A stretch of DNA of 7,580 bases from Spirochaetia bacterium (GCA_016784705.1 JADHUD010000114.1:1-7580); one strand, 5' to 3'; counted from the first letter of the stretch, positions 1-7,129 are shown. The notes: generated by a model from the sequence alone, not told the origin. Numbers and translations: made by a program.

Positions 1-260
1 CCCGTTTTCTTCTTCTGGATGAACCTTTTGTGGGAATTGACCCAATTGTAGTCCAGGATATTAAAAATATTATTACACGGCTGGCTGCTGAGGGGATCGG
101 TGTGCTTATTACCGATCATAATGTCAGAGAAACTCTTGAAATCACCGATTACTCATATATTATCAGTCATGGGGAAATTCTGGTATCCGGGGATAAGGAG
201 ACTCTTTTAGCCAGTGATATTGCAAGAATCACCTATTTAGGGACAGACTTTAAGCCATGA
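1..260 (+). CDS. lptB: LptB, ATPase of the lipopolysaccharide export ABC transporter (3' part only)
   Basis: This is the C-terminal part of an ABC ATPase; the gene begins before the window and the readable frame starts at base 3. Visible in order are a Walker B strand ending in LLLDEPF, a D-loop reading VGIDP, and an H-switch in TDHNVRETL. The end, containing ITYLGTDF, closely matches the C-terminus typical of LptB. The TDHNV stretch followed by a short YIISHGEIL strand separates LptB from amino-acid transporter ATPases such as LivF. LptB sits on the cytoplasmic side of the inner membrane and powers LptFG to extract LPS or a related glycolipid, passing it to LptC/LptA. It stops at TGA (258-260), 47 nt before rpoN, in the order familiar from lptB-rpoN-hpf loci, so the two are probably co-transcribed. 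An ATG-less internal GTG at 30 lies inside the ABC fold and is not a start. The assignment is confident apart from the missing N-terminal half. Confidence 0.93.
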   Translation, partial: RFLLLDEPFVGIDPIVVQDIKNIITRLAAEGIGVLITDHNVRETLEITDYSYIISHGEILVSGDKETLLASDIARITYLGTDFKP

Positions 261-307
261 TTATGGTACGGTAGAAACCAGCTTACACATAAATCAGGTA
301 AAAAGGT

Positions 308-1687
308 ATGCAGTCCCAAAGATTAGTCATTGCACAGAAACAGCAAATGAAACTCAGCCCGCAGATGTACCAGTCGCTTGAGCTTATGGCACTGCCTATT
401 ATGGATCTTCGTGAAAAAATACAGGCAGAAATTGAAAAAAATCCAGCACTTGAAATGGAAGCAGTAAAAGATATCTCGTTTGAGCGGTTTGAGCGGATGG
501 AGCAATCACAAGGCAGCGGAACTTTTGACCCCTTTGAAAACAGTTCGGATCCAGGATATATCAGAAAATCACATCAGCTTGACCCCGATTCCAAGCATAA
601 GTTTATTGAAGGTGCATTATCCCGTCCGGAATCACTCCAGGAGCACCTCTACCAGCAGCTGCATTTTTTACGTCTCACAGACGAAGAGATTGAGGTCGGC
701 GAACTCCTTATATCCAACCTGAATGAGCAGGGTTTCTACCGTGAAAACCCTTCAGATATTCTATCCCCAAGCCAATATCAGCTTAAAGACCGGATGATTT
801 CTATTATTAGAGAATTTGATCCACCCGGGGTGTGTGTGGAAAATTTCATCGAATCCCTCGTACTTCAGGCTGAACTTTCCGAATCAGCTCCTGAAAAAAC
901 CGAAGAGGTTTTGAGAAATCATTTGGAGGATCTGAAGCGGGGGAAAATTTCCGAAATCTCAAAAGCACTCTCTATTGATGAAGAAGATGTTGATTACATC
1001 GTGTGGTTCATAAAAACCTTGAATCCTTACCCTGGCAGTAATTTTTCTCAAGCTGCTACCCAATATATAATCCCGGATCTGCTGATACAAAAAAACAACG
1101 ATCAACTTATTATGCGATTAAATGATGAGCAGATCCCTTCACTTACAATTGATCCTGCCTTTGAGGAGATGGCCGGAAATTGCGTGTCGCTCGATAAAGA
1201 GACTGAAAAATATATTCAGCGATCCATACGTGATGCAAATTGGTTGATCAATAGTATAGAGATGAGAAATACTACACTTAGGCGGGTTGGAGCAGCCCTG
1301 CTGAAATTCCAGATGGATTTTTTCCTGAAAGGACCTAAATACCTGAGACCTCTCACACTCAAAGATGTTGCCGAGATAATATCGGTACATGAGACAACTG
1401 TGTCGAGAATATCCAATGCGAAATATATACAGACCGACTGGGGAATTTTCCCGATAAAATATTTTTTCAGTAATTCAGTCACGGGAACCGGTGATGATGG
1501 TAAGGGCGTCTCCAAGATAGGGGTAAAAGAGATTCTGCGGGAACTTATAGAGTCCTACACGGGGAAAAAACGGTTATCTGACCAGAAACTAGCAGATATG
1601 CTTGAAGAACGCGGAATAACAATAGCCAGAAGAACTGTGGCAAAATATCGCGGAGAGCTGAATATTGAGTCATCATTTGAAAGATAG
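308..1687 (+). CDS. rpoN: RNA polymerase sigma-54 factor (RpoN)
   Basis: This 459-residue protein has all the regions of sigma-54 factors. Region I (about 1-50) is glutamine- and leucine-rich (QKQQMKLSPQMYQSLELM, then IEKNPALE) and is the part contacted by AAA+ activators. An acidic, variable region II (about 50-100) follows, then the core-binding domain (about 105-290). A helix-turn-helix (about 348-370; PLTLKDVAE then HETTVSRI) leads into YIQTDWGIFPIKYFFS. The RpoN box at 440-449 recognises the -24 element. Here it reads ARRTVAKYRG; the family consensus ends in E, so the tenth position is a Glu-to-Gly change. The length is close to the 477 residues of E. coli RpoN. The start at 308 is preceded by a weak CAGG about 9 nt upstream, and the N-terminus aligns with the family without extension. 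No terminator follows, so transcription may continue towards hpf. Sigma-54 needs an enhancer-binding activator, and none is encoded here. Confidence 0.97.
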   Translation: MQSQRLVIAQKQQMKLSPQMYQSLELMALPIMDLREKIQAEIEKNPALEMEAVKDISFERFERMEQSQGSGTFDPFENSSDPGYIRKSHQLDPDSKHKFIEGALSRPESLQEHLYQQLHFLRLTDEEIEVGELLISNLNEQGFYRENPSDILSPSQYQLKDRMISIIREFDPPGVCVENFIESLVLQAELSESAPEKTEEVLRNHLEDLKRGKISEISKALSIDEEDVDYIVWFIKTLNPYPGSNFSQAATQYIIPDLLIQKNNDQLIMRLNDEQIPSLTIDPAFEEMAGNCVSLDKETEKYIQRSIRDANWLINSIEMRNTTLRRVGAALLKFQMDFFLKGPKYLRPLTLKDVAEIISVHETTVSRISNAKYIQTDWGIFPIKYFFSNSVTGTGDDGKGVSKIGVKEILRELIESYTGKKRLSDQKLADMLEERGITIARRTVAKYRGELNIESSFER

Positions 1688-1731
1688 CAAGAGTCCAAAA
1701 CCCAATTAATCAAAAAGAATCAGAAAATTAT

Positions 1732-1758
1732 TTGACATTTATCTGCTCCCGGTAATAT
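1732..1758 (+). promoter_or_regulatory. Candidate distal sigma-70-type promoter upstream of hpf
   Basis: A perfect -35 hexamer TTGACA (1732-1737) is followed after 15 nt by TAATAT (1753-1758). The spacer is shorter than the usual 16-18 nt, so activity is uncertain. If used, it would give a leader of about 160 nt that includes the inverted and tandem repeats found before hpf. Confidence 0.3.
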
Positions 1759-1773
1759 TCTTTATATAGAGAT

Positions 1774-1829
1774 AAGTTTTCGATTCATAGTATTCATAGT
1801 ATTGATGTAATCTTCTCTTTCGAAAACTT
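1774..1829. repeat. Perfect 10-bp inverted repeat upstream of hpf
   Basis: AAGTTTTCGA (1774-1783) and its exact reverse complement TCGAAAACTT (1820-1829) flank a 36-nt interval that contains a 9-bp tandem repeat. The right arm overlaps the first bases of a -35-like TTTACA. The right-arm 10-mer recurs exactly upstream of hprK at 7265-7274. The pair could be an operator pair for a dimeric or tetrameric regulator, or the stem of a leader hairpin. The sequence alone does not decide between these. Confidence 0.6.
1783..1809 (+). repeat. Tandem 9-bp direct repeat (ATTCATAGT, two exact copies plus one degenerate)
   Basis: ATTCATAGT occurs at 1783-1791 and again immediately at 1792-1800, followed by a degenerate third unit ATTGATGTA (1801-1809). 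The array lies in the interval between the two arms of the 10-bp inverted repeat, so its units would be presented in the loop or between the two putative operator half-sites. Confidence 0.55.
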
Positions 1830-1857
1830 TACACTACAGGTTGTAAAAAAATATAAA
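1828..1857 (+). promoter_or_regulatory. Candidate proximal promoter of hpf
   Basis: TTTACA (1828-1833) and TATAAA (1852-1857) are separated by 18 nt, each one mismatch from the sigma-70 consensus. Within the spacer, TGTAAA (1842-1847) is the inverted counterpart of the -35 hexamer, giving TTTACA-N8-TGTAAA. The expected transcription start near 1864 would give a leader of about 60 nt. The same hexamer geometry is present before hprK. Confidence 0.45.
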
Positions 1858-1912
1858 TTGTTTGTGTTTTCATTGTTTATATTTTTTGCACATAGCTTAC
1901 ATTCCCCAATAT

Positions 1913-1919
1913 AGGAGGT
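1913..1919 (+). promoter_or_regulatory. Ribosome binding site that fixes the hpf start
   Basis: AGGAGGT is a near-perfect Shine-Dalgarno lying 4 nt before the ATG at 1924. An in-frame GTG at 1918 overlaps this element and therefore cannot be the start codon, which shortens the protein by two residues from the longest frame. Confidence 0.8.
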
Positions 1920-1923
1920 GGAT

Positions 1924-2262
1924 ATGAATCTGGAAATCAGAGGAATCCATTACAACGTAACTGACACCACAAAGGAGTTTTTTGAGAAAAAGCTTCACCG
2001 CATTGAGTTTGCAGCTGAAAACCTGGTTGACTTGCAAATTACGGTTCATAAAGAACCGCATCAGAGTTACCGAATTGAAGCAAAGGTACATTTCAAATGG
2101 GGGGTGATTAAAATAGTGCATGCAGATGCATATGAACTGTATGAAGCTATAGAATATTTTGTTGATAAGCTTGAGGCATTGATCAGAAAAGAGAAAGGAA
2201 AAATGAAAGAGCATGGAACTAAAAGTAAGGAATTTATTGATATTGTAGATCCGGTTCTTTAG
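1924..2262 (+). CDS. hpf: Ribosome hibernation promoting factor, short form (HPF/RaiA family)
   Basis: This 112-residue protein is a member of the S30AE/sigma-54-modulation family. It begins MNLEIRGIHYNVTDTTKEFF, matching the beta-alpha opening of E. coli HPF. A central strand segment (about 36-66) is followed by HADAYELYEAIEYFVDKLEA (67-86), the conserved acidic stretch that starts the second helix, and a basic tail KEKGKMKEH. Family members bind the 30S decoding centre, overlapping the tRNA and mRNA sites, and stabilise inactive ribosomes in stationary phase. The length is close to E. coli HPF (95 residues) plus a tail of about 15 residues. It lacks the separate C-terminal dimerisation domain of long HPF, so it is the short type. 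It lies downstream of rpoN, the classic location. It has its own candidate promoter and a strong Shine-Dalgarno, and a strong terminator follows it immediately, so a separate short mRNA is likely. Confidence 0.95.
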   Translation: MNLEIRGIHYNVTDTTKEFFEKKLHRIEFAAENLVDLQITVHKEPHQSYRIEAKVHFKWGVIKIVHADAYELYEAIEYFVDKLEALIRKEKGKMKEHGTKSKEFIDIVDPVL

Positions 2263-2273
2263 GCTGAGGCAAT

Positions 2274-2309
2274 AAAAAAGGTTGTGGGTGCAAATCCACA
2301 ACCTTTTTT
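2274..2309. terminator. Bidirectional intrinsic terminator between hpf and the converging operon
   Basis: A perfect 14-bp stem pairs AAAAAAGGTTGTGG (2274-2287) with CCACAACCTTTTTT (2296-2309) around an 8-nt loop. The GC-containing core is followed by a run of six T on the plus strand, and the A-run at the left arm supplies the T-run on the minus strand. It can therefore end both hpf and the minus-strand operon, whose last stop codon is at 2345. Confidence 0.92.
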
Positions 2310-2310
2310 C

Positions 2311-2359
2311 TTTACAGGGAGGCTCTCATTACAGAAAGCTCTCTTTACAGGAGACTCTC
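2311..2359. repeat. Three imperfect 16-17 bp tandem units at the end of the DUF4340 gene
   Basis: The units are TTTACAGGGAGGCTCTC (2311-2327), ATTACAGAAAGCTCTC (2328-2343) and TTTACAGGAGACTCTC (2344-2359). The third covers the last codons and stop of the minus-strand DUF4340 gene, so each unit carries a CTGTAA on that strand. This looks like local slippage duplication of the gene's 3' end, leaving two decayed copies before the terminator. Confidence 0.6.
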
Positions 2360-3784
2360 CGCCTGTTCAACAATATACGTAACCTGATATTGACCGAGGA
2401 GAAATCTTCTGGACCCTCCATCAATCTGGAGAACATAAAAATCATTATTATAGGGGTAGAGTTCAACCTCTTTTACAAGTGACTCGTCATCCCGTCCAAT
2501 ATATCTCAGCTGAAACACACTCTGACTATCCTGAAACTGATCAGCAATCGCAGATTCAGCATCACCTTCTATCTGCCTGCCAATAAGCACCTGATAGAAA
2601 TCCTTAAACAGATCTTCCTCAACCTTCCGGCCGTTGATATAAAAATCTTCAACAGGATCTTCTGCATCACCGGAACGCTCAATTCGCCCTGTAACCACCA
2701 GATCCCCAACCGTAAGCTCAAAGCCCCGGATAGTATCAATTCCGACCAGTACTGCAAAAGATTCTGCATACTTAAATGGAATAATATCTGCTACAGCAGT
2801 ATCTGAAGCCGATATAAGCATCACCGGAGAAACTGTACCCGCACGCAGAGAATAACGCAAACCGTCATCGGTGGTATTGCCTAACAAAAAATGCAGCCCG
2901 GTTCCATCCTCAGCAGACATATCCAGCTCCAGAGCCTGCATACTATCCAGACCATACACTGATAGGGATTCGGGAGAATCAATAAACTCATGTATGAATA
3001 CCCCTGATTGAAAAATCTCCAGAAGTTCAAACAGCTTTGAATCATTCACTCCCTTTGGCGGGTCATATGGATAGGTATAAAAGAACGGAAACAGTCCCGG
3101 ATCAAATGGATCATCACTGGTATATCTGGTAATAGTGAATTTCAGCTCTCCCTTCTCTTTTACAGAGATCCCGGTGAGGGCATTGATGGTAACCAGGGGC
3201 AGTGTTTTTTCTCTTATACTATAAAGATCCGCAAAAAGTATCCCGGCAAGGTAGCCCTGCACAAGATAGACCTTCGGGTCACCCTTCCGCATAATATAAC
3301 TTGCAGACCCATCAGGACTTTTATCACCTAGAATTAAGACAACTTGTTCTCCGCCTGCTGTAATCGTACAATAAGCCTCCGGTTGATCAAATCCGAAATC
3401 AGCAATATTCTCACCTTGAGACACAATATCATTTGAAGTAAAAAGCATCAGTGAAAAACGAATTGATTGAGCCGCATTTGTCATAATTGAAGCTCCCGGT
3501 ACGTTCGCAACTTTAAAAGTTCCATCGCCAAAAGGTATCAGGGTGTAACGTTCTTCTCCTGCACGTTCTATTTCAATAGTCTCCAGCTTCTCAAAATCCA
3601 GATCGATAAGAGGAATTAATTGATTTTCAGTTGCCGCTTCGTCCGAAACTTCCGGAATCTCTTCAGAATCGGCCTCTGCTGCCGGTACCTGCGGCTCAGG
3701 CGGCTCTCTTGTTACCAGGAAAAAGGCCAGAGACAGAAGCAGTACTGCAGCTGCAGAAATGATCAGGAGACGCGTTTTTTTCAT
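2345..3784 (-). CDS. Membrane-anchored DUF4340-type protein, last gene of a GldA/F/G-like ABC operon
   Basis: This 479-residue protein has an N-terminal membrane anchor (about residues 5-24) with no lipobox cysteine. A linker rich in Pro, Glu and Ala (about 27-55) follows, then a large beta-rich region expected outside the membrane. Two related modules are visible. One starts FGFDQPEA (130-137), with LILGDKSPDG then Y-x-MRKGD. The other starts YGLDSMQA (277-284), with FLLGNTTDDG then Y-x-LRAG. This [FY]G[FL]D...LG...DG...Y pattern is characteristic of DUF4340 proteins. Members are often encoded beside GldG-like proteins, and their biochemical role is unknown. The ATG overlaps the stop of the GldG-like gene by 4 nt (ATGA), with AGGAG 9 nt upstream, implying translational coupling. 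The inferred role is an extracytoplasmic accessory subunit of the ABC complex. The family call is fairly sure and the function is not. Confidence 0.82.
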   Translation of the reverse strand: MKKTRLLIISAAAVLLLSLAFFLVTREPPEPQVPAAEADSEEIPEVSDEAATENQLIPLIDLDFEKLETIEIERAGEERYTLIPFGDGTFKVANVPGASIMTNAAQSIRFSLMLFTSNDIVSQGENIADFGFDQPEAYCTITAGGEQVVLILGDKSPDGSASYIMRKGDPKVYLVQGYLAGILFADLYSIREKTLPLVTINALTGISVKEKGELKFTITRYTSDDPFDPGLFPFFYTYPYDPPKGVNDSKLFELLEIFQSGVFIHEFIDSPESLSVYGLDSMQALELDMSAEDGTGLHFLLGNTTDDGLRYSLRAGTVSPVMLISASDTAVADIIPFKYAESFAVLVGIDTIRGFELTVGDLVVTGRIERSGDAEDPVEDFYINGRKVEEDLFKDFYQVLIGRQIEGDAESAIADQFQDSQSVFQLRYIGRDDESLVKEVELYPYNNDFYVLQIDGGSRRFLLGQYQVTYIVEQAESLL

Positions 3785-5226
3785 AATCGCTTTCTCCTGA
3801 GATAGATAATAAGTCCGGTCAGAATAATACCGAACGGTATAAGAATCACCACAATACCGGCATATAGAAATGCATTCGCTCCGCTCATCTGCAGGGGAAG
3901 CTGATAGAGACTCCTGCTCTGAACATTAACAGCTTTTTCGCCGCCGGCCAACCAGCCAAGAGCAGCCAGAGTAAAGTCGAAGTTTGCCTTTAATGATCCA
4001 ACATTAGGAAGCGGGGTAAAAGACTGTGCAGAACCCAGAACAATAATTTTCGCACCTTCATGAAAGCCTGTATCCATACTTTTCTCAGCTGCACCAGCTG
4101 CAGCAAAAACAGGCCCGGATTTGTCGGTGATTATCCTGTTCATGGATACTGCATTTAAATCAATTCTAAACCAGGATTTATCAGAGCTCGAAAGAATTGG
4201 GAAAAATTCAATATTTCTCTTGGTTATCCCTGTCTCAGCAAATCCGATTGATGATGATAAGATCATACTCTGTTTATTCTCAATTAAAGACTGAGCAATT
4301 TTATCTTCGGAATATAATGGAGAAAAGACTACTGGAGTACTTCCGAATTCAGGGATAAGCCTGTTTGCATCCTGTTCCATGATGATACCCTGCATCATAG
4401 CAATATTCCAGGACGCAAGAAACGTCCGCAGGTTAGTTAAATCCGCTTGAATAAGATCAAATGCCGCATATAAACTGCCTCCTCTTTCAAGGAATTCCTG
4501 AATCTTTCTGATCTCATTCTGACTGTAATCCCAGGCAGGACTAAGTATGGTAAGAATGTCGGCATCCTCCGGGATAGTCCCGGCGGTAGTCAGGTTAAGG
4601 GATTTGATTGTAAAGTTGCTTTTTCCAAGCGTATCTGTATAGATAAAATCATCAAATGTATACTCATTGTGTCCGATCAGCTGATAAATAGTGACCTGTT
4701 TCCCGGTAGACACATACTGGATAGCTGCCGAGATACTTTGCTCGGCCTTGAACCCGTACACATTAACTCCGCCCTGTTCGGTATACGATACATTATACAG
4801 ATCAACACTCGGTACTATTCTGCTTCTGCCGCTGCCTGCTATAATAACAGAACCTTTTGCAATTGATTTCTGATCTTCGCCCTCACCGGAATCTTCAGTA
4901 TATTGGGAAATCAGTGCAGGATTTCTATCAGGATCGATAGTTTCCAGTCTTATATTTTTGTAGGAAGCATACTGTTTAAGCAGTTCAAAAACAGTTATGT
5001 TTTCCTGTCCGGGCTTTGCAAGATAATAGAGGGTCAGCTGATTATCCAGACCATCAAGCAGTTCCCGGCTCTCCCCGGTAAGCGTGTAGAGATCTCTTTT
5101 TGTCATATCAAAATCCAGATCAATCTCTCCAGCCAGCAAGTTAATCAATAGTAACCCGGCTAGAACAGCAATGCTTATAGCGACAGATATTGCCGCATGT
5201 TTTACTTTAAACGATATTTTTTTCAT
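3781..5226 (-). CDS. GldG-like auxiliary component of an ABC transporter
   Basis: This 481-residue protein has a transmembrane segment at each end (about 11-32 and 454-476). The C-terminus is strongly basic (RRKRL) and the large middle region is predicted to be periplasmic. After the first membrane segment it reads FDMTKRDLYTLTGESRELL (39-57), the signature opening of GldG-type proteins. LIGHNEY (183-189) corresponds to the family's GHxE turn, and FLERGGSLYAAFD (245-257) follows a predicted Rossmann-like strand-helix pattern. In Flavobacterium, GldA, GldF and GldG form an ABC system needed for gliding. Homologues are widespread in non-gliding bacteria with unknown substrate. It starts 6 nt after the permease stop, with GGAG 10 nt upstream, and overlaps the DUF4340 gene by 4 nt. 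The gene symbol is left blank because orthology to gliding gldG is not established. Confidence 0.85.
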   Translation of the reverse strand: MKKISFKVKHAAISVAISIAVLAGLLLINLLAGEIDLDFDMTKRDLYTLTGESRELLDGLDNQLTLYYLAKPGQENITVFELLKQYASYKNIRLETIDPDRNPALISQYTEDSGEGEDQKSIAKGSVIIAGSGRSRIVPSVDLYNVSYTEQGGVNVYGFKAEQSISAAIQYVSTGKQVTIYQLIGHNEYTFDDFIYTDTLGKSNFTIKSLNLTTAGTIPEDADILTILSPAWDYSQNEIRKIQEFLERGGSLYAAFDLIQADLTNLRTFLASWNIAMMQGIIMEQDANRLIPEFGSTPVVFSPLYSEDKIAQSLIENKQSMILSSSIGFAETGITKRNIEFFPILSSSDKSWFRIDLNAVSMNRIITDKSGPVFAAAGAAEKSMDTGFHEGAKIIVLGSAQSFTPLPNVGSLKANFDFTLAALGWLAGGEKAVNVQSRSLYQLPLQMSGANAFLYAGIVVILIPFGIILTGLIIYLRRKRL

Positions 5227-5232
5227 TTGTTG

Positions 5233-6096
5233 TCAACTCCAGCGGCGGTTTTCGATCCTGCTTCCTGTTACATACAGAAAGAAGGCTGAGAAACTCAAGT
5301 AATAAATTACTGCATCAAGTTTCAGGATTCCCATTGAGAATCTCTGAAATCTGCTGGTTAAGGAAAACCAGGCAATAAATTTACTGATAAGCCCATACAG
5401 CATATCCGGGGTGACTATATAGAGAATACACACTGCAGCTATGGCAATAACTGCTGCAGCGGCCGATATTCGCCAGTCCTGTGCTTTACTTTGAAATACT
5501 GCTATTGCGGCTCCTGCAAGTATCAGTATGAAAATAGCACCTGCCATAGATGATGTGGGAACAAAAGATATTATATAATCAATAATCCAGCTTGCTAAAA
5601 GACCGCAGAAGGTAAGAATTGCGGCCGAAGTCTGGCTCTCTGCAACCTCGGAAAGAAACGTTCCGATTGCGATAAAGGCACTGCCAAGAAAGAAGAAACC
5701 GATATAGGTACCCCATATCTGCGCCCAGTCCATTCTCCCGTGAAAACTCAGAAAAAGAGGATAAAGCATGGTTATCAGCAGGGTTGCCGCAAAGACGGTT
5801 ACTGCCGCAAGATATTTTCCAAGAACGATACCAATGATACTGACAGGGCTCGAGAGGAGCAGTATATCTGTTTTCTGCCTTTTCTCTTCGGTAAAAAGTT
5901 TCATAGTCAGAATAGGAACAACAAGGAGAAAAATAAAAATAAGGCTGCTGAGAAAACCTGCATAATTGCTGTCCCCGGCAAAAACATTCTGCAGGGAGAA
6001 AAGCAGGCCGGCAATCAAGAGAAATGCTCCCATAAATATATAGGCTCCGGGAGTGTAAAAGTAACTTTTTAATTCCTTTTTATATACTGCTATCAT
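5233..6096 (-). CDS. ABC-2 type (GldF-like) transporter permease
   Basis: This 287-residue polytopic inner-membrane protein has hydrophobic segments at about 16-36, 47-66, 94-117, 127-147, 157-178, 185-201, 209-228 and 262-279. The opening YKKELKSYFYTPGAYIF is typical of GldF/ABC-2 permeases: an amphipathic N-terminal helix then the first membrane span. The cytoplasmic loop LFTEEKRQKTDILLLSSPVS (67-86) is the most conserved feature of this group and probably contacts the ATPase. VLGKYLAA (91-98) follows, as usual. It forms the membrane path with the ATPase encoded just before it; the start codon overlaps that gene's stop as ATGA, with GGTGGAG immediately upstream as Shine-Dalgarno. No second permease is present, so a homodimer is the simplest arrangement. 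The substrate cannot be read from the sequence. Confidence 0.88.
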   Translation of the reverse strand: MIAVYKKELKSYFYTPGAYIFMGAFLLIAGLLFSLQNVFAGDSNYAGFLSSLIFIFLLVVPILTMKLFTEEKRQKTDILLLSSPVSIIGIVLGKYLAAVTVFAATLLITMLYPLFLSFHGRMDWAQIWGTYIGFFFLGSAFIAIGTFLSEVAESQTSAAILTFCGLLASWIIDYIISFVPTSSMAGAIFILILAGAAIAVFQSKAQDWRISAAAAVIAIAAVCILYIVTPDMLYGLISKFIAWFSLTSRFQRFSMGILKLDAVIYYLSFSAFFLYVTGSRIENRRWS

Positions 6097-7037
6097 AGCT
6101 CCACCTCTGCGCTTGTTAAATCGAGAAAAATCTCCTCCAGACTCATATCGATCGGCCGCATCATAAGCAGCGGCTGATTTGCTGCAGCAAAAGCGGAAAA
6201 TACTGCTTTACGGATATCTGTATTCTCTGCTGCTTTCATCTTAACCGATACTGCCCCAATCTCCTCGCCTTCCTCAATCTGGTACTCAATAATATCCGGA
6301 ATACTTTTTACGGTCTTCTCAACAGCAGCGGTTTCTGCAGCAACGGAAACAAACAGGCGGTTTGAACCAAAAAGATGCTGAGAAAGATTTTCCGGAGTAT
6401 CCGAGGCAATTATTTTCCCCTTTGCAATTATCATAACCCGTTCACACACTGCCTGAACTTCAGAAAGAATATGCGAACTGAGAATTACAGTATGATCTCT
6501 ACCAAGATCATTAATTAAATTTCTAATCCCGATAATCTGTCCGGGATCAAGGCCGACTGTAGGTTCATCAAGGATCATGATAGGAGGTTTCCCAATCATA
6601 GCCTGTGCAAGACCAACTCTTTGTTTGTATCCCTTACTGAGATTACGTATCAGCCGTCCGGAAACATCCACAATTCCAACCCGCTTCATTACCCGATTTA
6701 TCTCATCTTTTCTCACCGGTTTGGGAATGTTTTTCAGATCGCACACTGTGTGCAGAAATTCCTTTGCAGTCATCTCCCCATAGAGAGGCGGATTCTCCGG
6801 TAAATAACCGATCATTTTTTTTACTTTTGCCGGTTCCTCCAGAATATCGATCCCGTTAATCAAAGCTTTACCTTCGGATGCAGAGATACAACCGGTCAGT
6901 ATGTTCATTGTAGTTGATTTTCCAGCCCCGTTGGGTCCGAGAAACCCTATGATTTCACCCTTTTTTATTCTGAAGGAGATATCATCTACCGCTACGATAC
7001 GCCCAAACTTTTTTGTGAGGTGTTCTACTTGTATCAT
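6093..7037 (-). CDS. ABC transporter ATP-binding protein (GldA-like, ABC-2 family)
   Basis: This 314-residue cytoplasmic ATPase is the first gene of the operon. Walker A is GPNGAGKST (34-42), the signature is LSKGYKQR (133-140), Walker B is IMILDEP (153-159), the D-loop is GLDP (162-165) and the switch histidine is H189 in SSHIL. In the Q-loop region it reads GYLPENPPLY (77-86), with Glu where many ABC proteins have Gln; this is common in the ABC-2/GldA group and not a sign of inactivity. The C-terminal extension (about 220-314) ends in MSLEEIFLDLT, a usual motif of drug- and polysaccharide-type ABC-2 ATPases. The ATG at 7037 has GGAG 9 nt upstream and the protein begins directly with the ABC fold (MIQVEHLTKKFG). 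It overlaps the permease by 4 nt. It would power transport or mechanical work by the permease/GldG-like/DUF4340 complex. Confidence 0.92.
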   Translation of the reverse strand: MIQVEHLTKKFGRIVAVDDISFRIKKGEIIGFLGPNGAGKSTTMNILTGCISASEGKALINGIDILEEPAKVKKMIGYLPENPPLYGEMTAKEFLHTVCDLKNIPKPVRKDEINRVMKRVGIVDVSGRLIRNLSKGYKQRVGLAQAMIGKPPIMILDEPTVGLDPGQIIGIRNLINDLGRDHTVILSSHILSEVQAVCERVMIIAKGKIIASDTPENLSQHLFGSNRLFVSVAAETAAVEKTVKSIPDIIEYQIEEGEEIGAVSVKMKAAENTDIRKAVFSAFAAANQPLLMMRPIDMSLEEIFLDLTSAEVEL

Positions 7038-7100
7038 ATACTCTTACTCCAGATTTTCATTTACCGCTGAAGGAAAATGAAATGTATTTTATCTCTACCG

Positions 7101-7129
7101 ATGTTACACTTGAAAGAGCATTCAGTCAA
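7101..7129 (-). promoter_or_regulatory. Candidate promoter of the GldA/F/G-DUF4340-like operon
   Basis: Reading the minus strand, TTGACT (7129-7124) is separated by 17 nt from TAACAT (7106-7101). The -35 has one mismatch to consensus and the -10 has two, but keeps the key TA...T positions. Transcription would start near 7094, leaving a leader of about 57 nt before the ATPase start codon. Confidence 0.5.

Noticed and set aside
1216..1515. 99-codon minus-strand open frame inside rpoN
   Set aside because: It lies wholly opposite the conserved core and DNA-binding region of rpoN; codon content and lack of a ribosome site point to a shadow.
1870..1895. Possible sigma-54 promoter before hpf, suggested by TTTTTTGCA near 1883-1890
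   Set aside because: The -12-like TTGCA has no GG at the required -24 spacing, so the element is incomplete despite the attractive link to rpoN.
1897..2301. 134-codon minus-strand open frame over hpf
   Set aside because: It is antisense to a clear hpf gene, rich in Phe/Cys/Leu as expected for a shadow frame, and starts inside the terminator.
2282..2482. 66-codon plus-strand open frame after hpf
   Set aside because: It begins within the terminator stem and runs antisense into the DUF4340 gene, with no recognisable features.
5740..6072. 110-codon plus-strand open frame opposite the permease
   Set aside because: Very Lys-rich composition arises from the complement of Phe/Leu-rich membrane codons. 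It has no Shine-Dalgarno or family resemblance.
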